14,942 nucleotides of DNA from DSOS01 sp035286585 (GCA_035286585.1 DATEDC010000118.1:1-14942), one strand, 5' to 3'; counted from the first letter of the stretch, positions 7,310-14,759 are shown. The notes: a model not told the origin generated them from the letters alone. A program made the numbers and translations.

Positions 7310-7325
7310 CTACGTCTGGCAGGTA

Positions 7326-8099
7326 TTATCTGTGCTCCCAACTTGGGGTCCTTTTTTCCATGAAGGCGGCGAGGCCTTCATGAGCGTCGTAGGTGCCCAT
7401 CAAATCTTGGAGGTAAAGCCGCTCCATCTCAGGCACGGATTTCGTCCATTCCCCATATCCCAGGCGGAGCGCTCTCTTAACCAGGGATAAGGCAGCCCCG
7501 CTGAGCTTCGCCAGCTCTGCGGCTATCTCTTCGACCCGGGCGCTCACCTGCTCTGGAGGCACGACGGCGTTGACCAGCCCAATTCGCAGCGCTTCCTGGG
7601 CGCTCAGCCGGCGACCGGTGAAGAGCAAGTCGGCGGCGAGGCGGTACCCGACCAGGTAAGGCAGGCGTAGGGCGGCGACCGGCGCCAGGGCAGCCAGGTG
7701 GATCTCCGGCTGACCGATAGCGGCACCCTCAGCCATGACTGCCAGATCGCAGCACAGCACCAGCTCACAGCCTCCTCCCAAGGCGTGCCCATGTACCGCC
7801 GCCAGGGTAGGTATGGGGAGGTCAGCCAGAGCAGCGCAGAGGCGATCGAATAGGGGGATCAGCACGGCAACCTTGTCAGTGGTATGGTCGGCCACATCCA
7901 CGCCGGCGGAGAAAAGCACCCCGCGGGCGTTCAGGATCAGCACGCGCACAGCCGGGTCGCGTGAAATCTCTACCAGCGCTGCTTCCAACTGCTGCAACAT
8001 GAGGATATTCAGCACGTTCAGGGGAGGCCGGTCGAGGGTGAGGCAGGCAACGCCATCCTGGATTTGTGCGGTGACAAAGATCGGGTCAGATTCAGCCAT
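7326..8099 (-). CDS. dch: Cyclohexa-1,5-diene-1-carbonyl-CoA hydratase (dienoyl-CoA hydratase)
   Basis: This 257-residue crotonase-fold protein starts at the ATG at 8099 with AAGGA just upstream; an upstream in-frame TTG (8111) is less likely. It has FSAGVDVADHT (63-73) and HALGGGCELVL (105-115), which form the acyl-CoA oxyanion hole. Glu112 and Glu132 (GQPEIHL) align with the catalytic glutamates of crotonases. The FSAGVDVADHT and GGGCELVL style matches dienoyl-CoA hydratases of anaerobic benzoate degraders, and the length matches the roughly 258 residues of Thauera Dch. The enzyme adds water to the benzoyl-CoA reductase product, giving 6-hydroxycyclohex-1-ene-1-carbonyl-CoA. Position directly after the ring hydrolase gene supports this. 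A generic enoyl-CoA hydratase is the alternative. Confidence 0.85.
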   Translation of the reverse strand: MAESDPIFVTAQIQDGVACLTLDRPPLNVLNILMLQQLEAALVEISRDPAVRVLILNARGVLFSAGVDVADHTTDKVAVLIPLFDRLCAALADLPIPTLAAVHGHALGGGCELVLCCDLAVMAEGAAIGQPEIHLAALAPVAALRLPYLVGYRLAADLLFTGRRLSAQEALRIGLVNAVVPPEQVSARVEEIAAELAKLSGAALSLVKRALRLGYGEWTKSVPEMERLYLQDLMGTYDAHEGLAAFMEKRTPSWEHR

Positions 8100-8110
8100 T
8101 TCATCCTTCA

Positions 8111-8125
8111 AAGGTGCATCACCTT
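8111..8125. repeat. Short perfect hairpin between ring hydrolase and hydratase genes
   Basis: AAGGTG-CAT-CACCTT is a 6-base perfect inverted repeat with a 3-base loop in the 32-base gap between the two genes. It lies just upstream of the hydratase ribosome-binding site and could influence translation or mRNA cleavage. It is short enough to be chance. Confidence 0.35.
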
Positions 8126-8131
8126 GCGGTG

Positions 8132-9187
8132 CTAACCCTGCTTTTCAGCTCCGTTCAGGGCTGAGCCGCACACACCGCAGAATTGAAATCCTTCCGGCAG
8201 GTCGCCTGAGCCGCATTCGGGGCAGAGGCGCGTGTACGGACCCCAAATGAATTCGCTGCTCTCGCCCCGCGCGGCCCGCTCCCGAAGCATGCGGTAGCGG
8301 GGGGCGCGCTTTTCGACAAAGGCGCTCATCCCTTCCAGGGGTTCCCAGGAGGTGTAATGGATGGAGAGCCAGTCTCGGGCGTGACCGATGGTCTGGTGCC
8401 ATGCCATGTTTTTCCAGAAGTTGGTCTGCTCTTTCGTGTAGCGCATGCATTCGGGGAATTTATCGACCAACTCCTGAGCCAGGTCGTCCACAGCCTCATC
8501 CAGCAGCGCCAGGTCGAGGCTGTAGCCCTGCTGGGATTTCTGGGCGAGAGAAATCTGTTCGGGCGTCGCCCGCTCGATAAACTCGCCGTCTTTTTTCACC
8601 GAAGGCACGACCTGGTTGACTAAACCCCATTCCAGCGCCTGGTAGGCGGGTATGCGGCGGTTAGTCATCAGCATGTAGCGGGCGCGGCGGTCGCCTACCA
8701 CAAGCGGCAGCCACTGGGTTGCGCCCCCGGCGGCGACGCTGCCAACCCCGCTGCCCACCTGACCCAGCCAGGCATGTTCGGCGATGACCGCCAGGTCGCA
8801 GGCTAACTGGGATTCGTTGCCGCCGCCGACTGCCATCCCATTCAGCCGGGCGATGACCGGTTTGCCGGTGTTGACGATGCTTTCGATATAAGCGCCGAAC
8901 AGGCGCATGTACTTCCAGTAATCGTGGGGAGAGCGGGTATAGCGCTCGCGGTATTCCTTCACATCCCCACCAGTGCAGAAGGCGCGATCGCCGGCGCCGG
9001 TGAAAACGATCACGGCGACTTCGTCGTCGAAGCTGGCCTGCCTGAAAGCGGTTGCCAGCTCCTCGAGGCAATTCGTGCTGTAGGAATTATAGACGTGGGG
9101 GCGGTTGATGGTGATGCGCGCCACCCAATTCCCCTTTTGGTAAAAAATCTCTTGAAAATCGGTCTTTTGTTCGCTCAGAACATCCAT
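8132..9187 (-). CDS. oah: 6-oxocyclohex-1-ene-1-carbonyl-CoA hydrolase (ring-opening hydrolase, BamA/Oah)
   Basis: This 351-residue crotonase-superfamily protein has FTGAGDRAFCTGGDVKEYRE (62-81), RLNGMAVGGGNESQLACDLA (114-133) and GSGVGSVAAGGATQW (145-159), which mark the BamA/Oah subgroup rather than ordinary enoyl-CoA hydratases. Oah opens the alicyclic ring of 6-oxocyclohex-1-ene-1-carbonyl-CoA to 3-hydroxypimeloyl-CoA and is a widely used marker of anaerobic aromatic degradation. After the catalytic domain the C-terminus carries CPECG (322-326) and CGVCG (337-341), a four-cysteine zinc-ribbon-like tail. The ATG at 9187 has TTGGAG 7 bases upstream. The 75-base gap from the regulator gene is the largest between any two neighbours here, but no convincing promoter was seen in it. 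Start and function are well supported. Confidence 0.93.
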   Translation of the reverse strand: MDVLSEQKTDFQEIFYQKGNWVARITINRPHVYNSYSTNCLEELATAFRQASFDDEVAVIVFTGAGDRAFCTGGDVKEYRERYTRSPHDYWKYMRLFGAYIESIVNTGKPVIARLNGMAVGGGNESQLACDLAVIAEHAWLGQVGSGVGSVAAGGATQWLPLVVGDRRARYMLMTNRRIPAYQALEWGLVNQVVPSVKKDGEFIERATPEQISLAQKSQQGYSLDLALLDEAVDDLAQELVDKFPECMRYTKEQTNFWKNMAWHQTIGHARDWLSIHYTSWEPLEGMSAFVEKRAPRYRMLRERAARGESSEFIWGPYTRLCPECGSGDLPEGFQFCGVCGSALNGAEKQG

Positions 9188-9262
9188 GGGTACGCTCCAA
9201 TTTAGTGATCAGCCTGTTAATGATTGGCCTGCCAAGCCGGCCTTTCGATCAGCGGGGCGAGC

Positions 9263-10162
9263 TCACCTCCGACCGGCTATCTCGGAACCCAGGCGGAAGA
9301 TATTTGCCGGCTGCTCCGCCAAGTCGACCCTTCTCTTCCCAATAATCTCATCGGCGAACTGGTTGGCTCGGGCTTCTAAAAGCTGGCGATAATTTTCAAA
9401 CAGGGAACGCGCCCTGAAGCCAATCCAGTTGGCAGGCAATAACACGGTGGGCAGATTGGGGTCCTGGCGCGGGAAGGACTGGAAGTGGTGGGTGATCCAA
9501 AAGCGCTCCACGAAACAATCCCTGGGCGAGGGGATATTCCCCTTGCGGCAGTTTTCGTAAGCGGCTTCATAGCGGTGGATAAATTTTTGGTAATCGGCGG
9601 CGATTGTCTCGAAGTCCCAACAGCGCTGCACCAAATCTCTGTCTATCGAGAGACCCAGGTGCATGCCGGAGAAAATTTCGACGTACTTTTGAACGCCCAA
9701 TTCGTTGCAGTAGTTTTTCACCTCTACCTTGCGATTGTGCGGGGAAATCCAGGTTCCGGGCGCCAGGGAGCCAAAACCCAGCCAGGTCAGCGCCTGGCGC
9801 AGGCTGTGGCGGAGGCGCCTTTCTTTTTCGGGCAAGGAATAGACCACAATCTGCCACAGCCCATCCCATTCGGTCACCTGCGGCTCGAAAATGCGCTTTT
9901 CTCCCTGGGTCAGCAGTATCCAGCCGCGCGGGGTGATGGCGTATTGGCTGAGGCGCCCATGTTTGCTGGCCGTTATCCAACCCTTTTGGGCCATGCGGGA
10001 CAAGGTCGAGCGGGCGGCCCGTTCGCTCACCCCGAGCAGAGCCAGCAGTTGGAGTAACTGGCTGGTCCAGATTCTGCCGCCGCGGGGCAGGAAGTAATCA
10101 CCGAATAGGGTGAAAACCAGAAACTGGGTGCGAACGGATGGTTTTTCAGACCGGTCAGTCAT
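9263..10162 (-). CDS. PaaX-family transcriptional regulator
   Basis: The 299-residue protein matches PaaX throughout. An N-terminal winged-helix region (about 12-90) contains FTLFGDYFLPRGGRIWTS and LGVSERAARSTLSRMAQKGW (43-62). A central domain follows with WQIVVYSLPEKERRLRHSLR and LGFGSLAPGTWISP. The conserved C-terminal region includes LPANWIGFRARSLF. E. coli PaaX represses aerobic phenylacetate genes and is released by phenylacetyl-CoA. By analogy this protein may sense an aryl-CoA such as benzoyl-CoA or phenylacetyl-CoA and control this operon; that is inference. It lies inside the operon between the reductase genes and the ring-opening genes, 21 bases after the small CxxC gene, so it would be co-transcribed with its probable targets. 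GGAAGG lies rather far (about 14 bases) upstream of the ATG. Confidence 0.9.
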   Translation of the reverse strand: MTDRSEKPSVRTQFLVFTLFGDYFLPRGGRIWTSQLLQLLALLGVSERAARSTLSRMAQKGWITASKHGRLSQYAITPRGWILLTQGEKRIFEPQVTEWDGLWQIVVYSLPEKERRLRHSLRQALTWLGFGSLAPGTWISPHNRKVEVKNYCNELGVQKYVEIFSGMHLGLSIDRDLVQRCWDFETIAADYQKFIHRYEAAYENCRKGNIPSPRDCFVERFWITHHFQSFPRQDPNLPTVLLPANWIGFRARSLFENYRQLLEARANQFADEIIGKRRVDLAEQPANIFRLGSEIAGRR

Positions 10163-10183
10163 AGCATTCTTGAACCTTCCGAA

Positions 10184-10507
10184 TCACTTCCTGCGGGTGT
10201 AAATGGTGACAAACAAGCGGCTGAGCACCAACTGGCAGTCGGCGCAGCCTGGATTCAGCTCTGAAACACGCACAGGCTCCGCCAGGACCTCGAACCCCAG
10301 CTCGGTGTAAAGCTCGACGGCCTCCCTGAGGCGCGGCGGGTCGGCGACGAAGCGCCGCTCCCATCCTGCAGCAATCAGTTTTGGATCTGGCCTCACATCT
10401 ATACCCAGAGCGCCGGGGTCAGCGACCCGATCCAGCGAGGGCAGGCTGGAGTTTTCGCTCACGGGTCGAGTGGAACTGCCGCCTGGCGATTCAGCGCGCT
10501 TGACCAT
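10184..10507 (-). CDS. Small conserved CxxC protein of unknown function linked to benzoyl-CoA reductase
   Basis: The 107-residue reading frame overlaps the end of the second reductase ATPase gene by 17 bases and ends 21 bases before the regulator. The first 40 or so residues are low in hydrophobic content and look disordered. The conserved-looking part begins at about residue 47 (AAGWERRFVADPPRLREA), continues with LYTELGFEVLAEPV and ends with CADCQLVLSRLFVTIYTRRK. Cys88 and Cys91 form a CxxC that could bind a metal or act in redox chemistry. I recall similar short proteins beside 2-hydroxyacyl-CoA dehydratase-type genes but know no function. The start is uncertain; GTG codons at residues 16 and 38 could be used. 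Its place after the ATPases suggests a helper role in reductase assembly or activity, which is speculation. Confidence 0.75.
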   Translation of the reverse strand: MVKRAESPGGSSTRPVSENSSLPSLDRVADPGALGIDVRPDPKLIAAGWERRFVADPPRLREAVELYTELGFEVLAEPVRVSELNPGCADCQLVLSRLFVTIYTRRK

Positions 10508-11327
10508 CTGGCACTCTTTGGATCTGATTTTGCTTCAGCTTTTCCAGGCGGCGATGACCGAGGATGGCTGCGCCTAACGCGGTGGTAAACTGGACCATAT
10601 CTCCTGTAGGCACGTTGACTGCGGTCTTCAATTCATTGCGGACAACATTTGCCATGGTTTCGAAGCGCAAAATTCCACCGATCAGGGTGAATTCCGGCTC
10701 CATGCGCACCCGCTTCATCAACTGCACGGAGCGATCGACTAAAGAAACGATGGCGCCATGCATGATATCGGCGGGGGAGGCGCCCTGCGAGAGGTGGTTG
10801 ATCACCTCGGATTCGGCGAACACGGCGCAAACGCCGGAGATAGGCACATGATCCTTGGAGGTGGCTACCAGGGCGCCGATCTCCTGGGTGGTGTAGCCCA
10901 GATAGCGGGCGGTTTTTTCCAGAAATGCGCCGGTGCCCGCAGCGCATTTATCGTTCAGGCGAAATGACTTCACCCGGCGGTTATCGCCGAGGCGGATGGC
11001 TTTCATCGTCTGCCCGCCCACATCCAGGATGGTCTGCGTGGCGGGGAACAGGTGGGCTGCTCCGTAGGCGCTGGCAGTCAGGTCGGTGACATTCACATCT
11101 CGGAAGGATATCTGGTGGCGACCGAACCCGGTGGCTACGATGTAGGCGACATCGCTTTCCCGCAGGCCAGCCTGCTGGAGGGCAAGCTGATAGGCGCGCC
11201 CCGCCGCTTCGGCCAGCTTGAAGCTGGTATTGGTGATCCCTTTGCCGCAAATCACCAGGTCGTCTTTGAGGATGACCGCTTTGGTGTAGGTGGAGCCAAC
11301 GTCGATGCCCGCAGCATAGAGGCTCAT
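10491..11327 (-). CDS. bzdQ: Benzoyl-CoA reductase ATPase subunit 2 (BzdQ-like, ASKHA activator)
   Basis: This 278-residue protein is an ASKHA-fold ATPase of the BcrA/BcrD/BadF/BadG/HgdC family. Visible are IDVGSTYTKAVI (phosphate-binding loop, 8-19), ATGFGRHQ (65-72), LDVGGQTMKAI (101-111), NDKCAAGTGAF with Cys128, and CAVFAESEV with Cys167. The two cysteines correspond to those that hold the [4Fe-4S] cluster between two ATPase subunits. Hydrolysis of ATP drives low-potential electrons into the catalytic pair. At this length it lacks the extra region of the roughly 438-residue BcrA/BadF subunit, so it fits the Azoarcus bzd type. The usual GGQDTK is GGQTMK here, one of several differences from its sister subunit. 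Its start overlaps the sister's stop as ATGA (11324-11327). P versus Q naming rests on gene order. Confidence 0.85.
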   Translation of the reverse strand: MSLYAAGIDVGSTYTKAVILKDDLVICGKGITNTSFKLAEAAGRAYQLALQQAGLRESDVAYIVATGFGRHQISFRDVNVTDLTASAYGAAHLFPATQTILDVGGQTMKAIRLGDNRRVKSFRLNDKCAAGTGAFLEKTARYLGYTTQEIGALVATSKDHVPISGVCAVFAESEVINHLSQGASPADIMHGAIVSLVDRSVQLMKRVRMEPEFTLIGGILRFETMANVVRNELKTAVNVPTGDMVQFTTALGAAILGHRRLEKLKQNQIQRVPDGQAR

Positions 11328-12142
11328 ACCAGTTCCTCCCGGGTCCCGATGGGAGCGCGGCTGGTCAAAATATGGTCCAGAGCGAAGAGGGCGGCTCCCA
11401 AGGCGCCTATAAAATGGGATTCTGCGCTGACATTCAGGCTCAAGCCGAGATTTTGTTCCAGCGCTGCCACCATGCCTACATTCTTCGCCACCCCGCCGGT
11501 AAAAGTGATTTGCTCTTCGATGCCGACTCTGCGCAGCAGACCGATAGAGCGGGAGGCGATGGATTGGTGAACGCCGAGGAGGATATCCTCGATTTTCTTG
11601 CCTTTGCCCAGCCAGGATAAAACCTCCGATTCGGCAAATACGGTGCAGGTGGTGCTGATGCGCACCGGCTTTTCGGCTTTGAGGGCGGTCGGGCCAAGGT
11701 CATCGAGGGGGATCTCCAGCGCGGCGGAAGCAGCGCCCAGGAAACGCCCCGTACCCGCAGCGCACTTATCGTTCATGCAAAAATCCAGCACTTCACCATT
11801 GGGTCTCACCCGGATCGCCTTGGTATCTTGCCCGCCCATATCCAGGACGGTGCGGGTTTTGGGGAACATATTGACTGCGCCTCGGGCGTGACAGCTTATC
11901 TCCGTGATCTGGGTATTGCCAAAAGTGACCCGGTAACGCCCATACCCGGTGCCGACGATGTATTCCACTTCCTCTTCACGCAGATTGCCGTTCAGCAGGC
12001 AGACCTGGTAGGCTTTTTCGGCGGCCTTGACCACGTTAGCCCCGGTATCAATCAAAGAGCGGCTGACGATTTGCCCGCTTTCATCCACGATCACCGCTTT
12101 CGTCTGCGTCGAGCCAACGTCCACACCAGCAGCATAAGCCAT
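11324..12142 (-). CDS. bzdP: Benzoyl-CoA reductase ATPase subunit 1 (BzdP-like, ASKHA activator)
   Basis: I place the start at the ATG at 12142 (MAYAAGVDVGSTQTKAVIV, 272 residues). AGGAGGAGG (12152-12160) lies about 9 bases upstream; an in-frame TTG at 12151 abuts that site and is unlikely. The protein has DVGSTQTK (8-15), GTGYGRYRV, DMGGQDTKAI (101-110), NDKCAAGTGRF with Cys127 and CTVFAESEV with Cys166. These match in position the two cluster-binding cysteines of HgdC, the 2-hydroxyglutaryl-CoA dehydratase activator. It should pair with the following gene product as a heterodimer bridged by one [4Fe-4S] cluster, coupling ATP hydrolysis to electron transfer from ferredoxin. It lies 17 bases after the catalytic subunit gene. 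If the reductase genes were absent it could be read as a dehydratase activator, but the context argues for benzoyl-CoA reductase. Confidence 0.87.
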   Translation of the reverse strand: MAYAAGVDVGSTQTKAVIVDESGQIVSRSLIDTGANVVKAAEKAYQVCLLNGNLREEEVEYIVGTGYGRYRVTFGNTQITEISCHARGAVNMFPKTRTVLDMGGQDTKAIRVRPNGEVLDFCMNDKCAAGTGRFLGAASAALEIPLDDLGPTALKAEKPVRISTTCTVFAESEVLSWLGKGKKIEDILLGVHQSIASRSIGLLRRVGIEEQITFTGGVAKNVGMVAALEQNLGLSLNVSAESHFIGALGAALFALDHILTSRAPIGTREELV

Positions 12143-12159
12143 AACGATCAACCTCCTCC

Positions 12160-13458
12160 TTATCCAACCAGGGCTGCGCGCTGCTTACGCGAGGCGAGCC
12201 CTTCGAAGAAAGCATCGATGCGGTTTTTCATCTGGGCTTCCGAGACCACGCGGCGATCCATCATGTCGGACTCGATGAACAGGCTGGGGATATCGCGCCA
12301 TTCCATCAGCGCCCGCCGACCGTCCGCCAAACCGGTTGAGACCGTACGGCAGGACTTGATGGGATGAAAAACAACGCCGTCGACGTCGAATTCAGCGATA
12401 ATTTCTTGCAGCGCCAGGTTCTGGTGGAACATGCTGTCCATGGCATCGCGCACGCTGAGCAGCAGCCCCTCGGCGAGGCTTTCCAGAGGGCGGCTCAAGT
12501 CATACTCGTAACCCCGGTTGGCGCCTCCCGATGCGAACCAGAGATAGGTCGAGTTGACAAACGTACCCCCCCATTCGGTAAAGAGCTCGTTAAAGCGCCT
12601 GAAGATGGGGTAGCAGGGCACACCGACGAAGACCAGGCGATATTTCTCTTCTACCAGGGTGCCGATGCCCCTGGCGGCTTTGTATTCCATCTCCTCGAGC
12701 AAATTTTCGAAGTACTGGCTTGCCTGCGGGACGCCGCGCAGGCCGTTGGAGACGCCCAGATAAATGGTGCCATCGGTGAGGGCGTTGAATACGGAAGGGT
12801 GATTCCGGTTGAGCTCGATGATCTGCTTCCAGGCACGATTCATCCGGTTCGTATCATCAAGGATCTCGCGGAAGCGGTCGATGTCAAATTTCAGGCCGGT
12901 TAACTGCTGGCATAAGGCGATCAGCTCGTTGAGCTGGGCCTGGACGTAACGGCGGTCGCGCTCGAAATCGGACTCGCCGGGATGGGATTTTCGACCTGCC
13001 TGGCGGGTCCCGGGGATATCGATGGTGAAGACCGGGGCGTGATACATGCGCTCCCAGATTTCCGCCCATTTGATGTAGGTATTGCAGGCGTTGGTCAGCA
13101 CAGCCAGGGTTGGCCTGGGGATCTTTCCCATGGGGTGGAGCCCGCCCCGGATCTGCAAGGCGACATCGGCTTTCACGTAACCACAGATGTCCGGCGAATA
13201 GCCGTAATCCTCCGCCTGGCTCAGGTATTCGTGCGCCACGCGGCGCACCGCGGTTTGCAGCGAATTGATCTCCGGGAAGACCAAGGGGAAGTCGAAGACT
13301 CGCAGGATTTCAGCCAGGCTGCCCATGACGAAGACATAAGCGGAGGGAGCATCCTTTTTAGCGGCGTCATCCAATTGTTCGAACCACATGCGGAAAAGAT
13401 CAGAGCCCTCGCGATTGCCGCGCCCAACGATGCCGTCCGGTTTTTGTTCATCTTTCAT
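12160..13458 (-). CDS. bzdO: Benzoyl-CoA reductase catalytic subunit (BzdO/BcrB-like)
   Basis: This 432-residue protein belongs to the 2-hydroxyacyl-CoA dehydratase D-component family. Candidate ligands of a [4Fe-4S] cluster are Cys92 (SPDICGYVKAD), Cys125 (NACNTYIKWAEIWERMY) and Cys370 (PIKSCRTVS). CNTYIKW followed by FTIDIPGTR is typical of the BzdO/BcrB/BadE branch. With its partner it forms the site where benzoyl-CoA is reduced to cyclohexa-1,5-diene-1-carbonyl-CoA. I prefer the ATG at 13458 because GAGG is 8 bases upstream of it; the ATG two codons earlier (13464) is too close to that site. The upstream subunit gene stops 10 bases before this start. A dehydratase acting on 2-hydroxyacyl-CoA is much less likely given Oah and Dch in the same operon; methylbenzoyl-CoA as substrate is possible. 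Confidence 0.88.
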   Translation of the reverse strand: MKDEQKPDGIVGRGNREGSDLFRMWFEQLDDAAKKDAPSAYVFVMGSLAEILRVFDFPLVFPEINSLQTAVRRVAHEYLSQAEDYGYSPDICGYVKADVALQIRGGLHPMGKIPRPTLAVLTNACNTYIKWAEIWERMYHAPVFTIDIPGTRQAGRKSHPGESDFERDRRYVQAQLNELIALCQQLTGLKFDIDRFREILDDTNRMNRAWKQIIELNRNHPSVFNALTDGTIYLGVSNGLRGVPQASQYFENLLEEMEYKAARGIGTLVEEKYRLVFVGVPCYPIFRRFNELFTEWGGTFVNSTYLWFASGGANRGYEYDLSRPLESLAEGLLLSVRDAMDSMFHQNLALQEIIAEFDVDGVVFHPIKSCRTVSTGLADGRRALMEWRDIPSLFIESDMMDRRVVSEAQMKNRIDAFFEGLASRKQRAALVG

Positions 13459-13468
13459 GTGCATGCCC

Positions 13469-14635
13469 TCAACTGAACAGGATGTTTTCCACGAATGTTT
13501 CCAACTGGATCTCGATGTGGTCGAAGCTGGTCATGTTTTCCTCGAACTCGCTGATGAAGTAGGGTGTGCCCAGCTCATCCAGGAGGCGGGTGTACGCCAC
13601 CTGCTCTTCCAAGCCGGGCTCGCACATTTTGGCGGCGGTGACGATCGCCGCCTCGGCGCGGGCGTTCTTGATCCTTTCGACGAGCATCTTCTCCTTCGGC
13701 TTGCGCAGGTCGTGCTGCACGGGGCTGTAGGTGGATTTCTCCAAATAAGCCTCAGCCAGGTTGAAAAGGGGATCTCCCTCCAGGGGCACTTCCTCCAGGA
13801 GGTAGCGCAAGCCGATGAGCAAATCGTCATCGACCACGTAGCAGGATTGGGAGATCATGCGGATCATATCCAGCGGGGGCTGCTCGCAAAAACCGCCCTC
13901 GAAGACCACCCGAATCCTGTCCTGCGGTTTATTGGGGCGGCTGTCCAACATGGGGAGGACGGTTTCCAGCAACTGGTTGTGCTCCTCGCGGGGAATCAAT
14001 CCGCCGATGGCGAGCAGGGCGTAGGCTTCATCAGCGGAACATAACCAGGGTCGATCGCGCTTGATAGCGTAGAGCTGCTGGATCAGGGAACGGTTGTGGT
14101 TGAAGACGGAAATCGAGCGGCGCATATCGTCCTGGCTTACTTTGCGACCCACCACCGCCTCGATATCTGCCAAGAGGCGGGCGTACTCCTCGCTCAGGTA
14201 TTTTGCAGCATAAGATGAATTTGCGTTTTGGGGTAGATACAGTATCTGGCAGGGGTAGGAAAAGTTGCGCCCCCAGATGGCTCCCAGGTTGCGGGCGGCG
14301 TCGCAGATGGGGTGGGTGACGAACATATCCAGGTCGACGTTCTGACTGAGGGCAAGCTCCAGGGAGGTCTTGATGATCGAGCACAGATAAGACCCGAAGC
14401 GAGAGTCAGCGTGGCGCGGCTCCACGGGGGCGCCGCGCAGCTTCAGGGGTAGAACTCCGGCGGCGTGGGCGATCTCCTCGGGGAAATACACCTGAAAGTG
14501 CCCGATCACTTTGCCGCCCTCACCCCGCCAGCGCTGCACGGTGGGGAAGCTCATGTCCTCGAGCAGCTCCCGGCATTGATAGAGGATTTCATCCAGGGGC
14601 TGGCCTTGCCATTTGTAGAATGTGCTCACCGTCAT
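13469..14635 (-). CDS. bzdN: Benzoyl-CoA reductase catalytic subunit (BzdN/BcrC-like)
   Basis: This 388-residue protein is the first gene of the operon and the partner of the following catalytic subunit. It shows the 2-hydroxyacyl-CoA dehydratase-type fold: GHFQVYFPEEIAHAAGVLPL (45-64), SRFGSYLCSIIKTSLE with Cys85, FVTHPICDAARNLG with Cys111, and AAKMCEPGLEE with Cys338; these three are the likely cluster ligands, with Cys129 and Cys265 also present. Length fits BzdN/BcrC/BadD (about 380). The ATG at 14635 has AAAGGA 8 bases upstream, and a promoter lies about 120-150 bases upstream. The gene order, two catalytic subunits followed by two short ATPases, is that of the Azoarcus bzdNOPQ group. 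Substrate range (benzoyl- versus methyl- or halobenzoyl-CoA) cannot be read from the sequence. Confidence 0.87.
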   Translation of the reverse strand: MTVSTFYKWQGQPLDEILYQCRELLEDMSFPTVQRWRGEGGKVIGHFQVYFPEEIAHAAGVLPLKLRGAPVEPRHADSRFGSYLCSIIKTSLELALSQNVDLDMFVTHPICDAARNLGAIWGRNFSYPCQILYLPQNANSSYAAKYLSEEYARLLADIEAVVGRKVSQDDMRRSISVFNHNRSLIQQLYAIKRDRPWLCSADEAYALLAIGGLIPREEHNQLLETVLPMLDSRPNKPQDRIRVVFEGGFCEQPPLDMIRMISQSCYVVDDDLLIGLRYLLEEVPLEGDPLFNLAEAYLEKSTYSPVQHDLRKPKEKMLVERIKNARAEAAIVTAAKMCEPGLEEQVAYTRLLDELGTPYFISEFEENMTSFDHIEIQLETFVENILFS

Positions 14636-14709
14636 GTGAAATGTCCTTTGCAGAGGCAGGGCAGTGCGAGATCAGGCAACCTTAGCGGAATAGACCTGTC
14701 AGATCGGTT

Positions 14710-14758
14710 TAATATGTCTCGATTTGATCGATCATCGTCAAATTAATGCGACATATTA
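14710..14758. promoter_or_regulatory. Nested inverted repeats over the predicted transcription start of the operon
   Basis: TAATATGTC (14710-14718) pairs perfectly with GACATATTA (14750-14758). Inside it, ATTTGA (14722-14727) pairs with TCAAAT (14738-14743). The outer right arm begins next to the -10 box, so the pair spans the predicted start and early leader. This placement suits a repressor operator, possibly for the PaaX-type regulator, or a 5'-leader hairpin. No binding protein can be named from sequence. Confidence 0.45.
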
Positions 14759-14759
14759 T

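Noticed and set aside
9188..9262. Possible separate promoter or terminator in the 75-base gap between the regulator and the ring hydrolase
   Set aside because: No -35/-10 pair of useful quality and no stem followed by a T-run was found, so the genes are treated as one transcription unit.
10180..10187. GTGATTCG (minus strand) just upstream of the PaaX-family gene, like the core of the E. coli PaaX site
   Set aside because: Only the short core matches and the flanks do not. About one such match is expected by chance in both strands of the window, and the core TGATTCG also occurs at 6769-6775.
11324..12142. Reading the reductase genes as a 2-hydroxyglutaryl-CoA or lactoyl-CoA dehydratase with its activator
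   Set aside because: Two different ATPase subunits are present rather than one homodimeric activator, and the operon carries ring-opening hydrolase and dienoyl-CoA hydratase genes.
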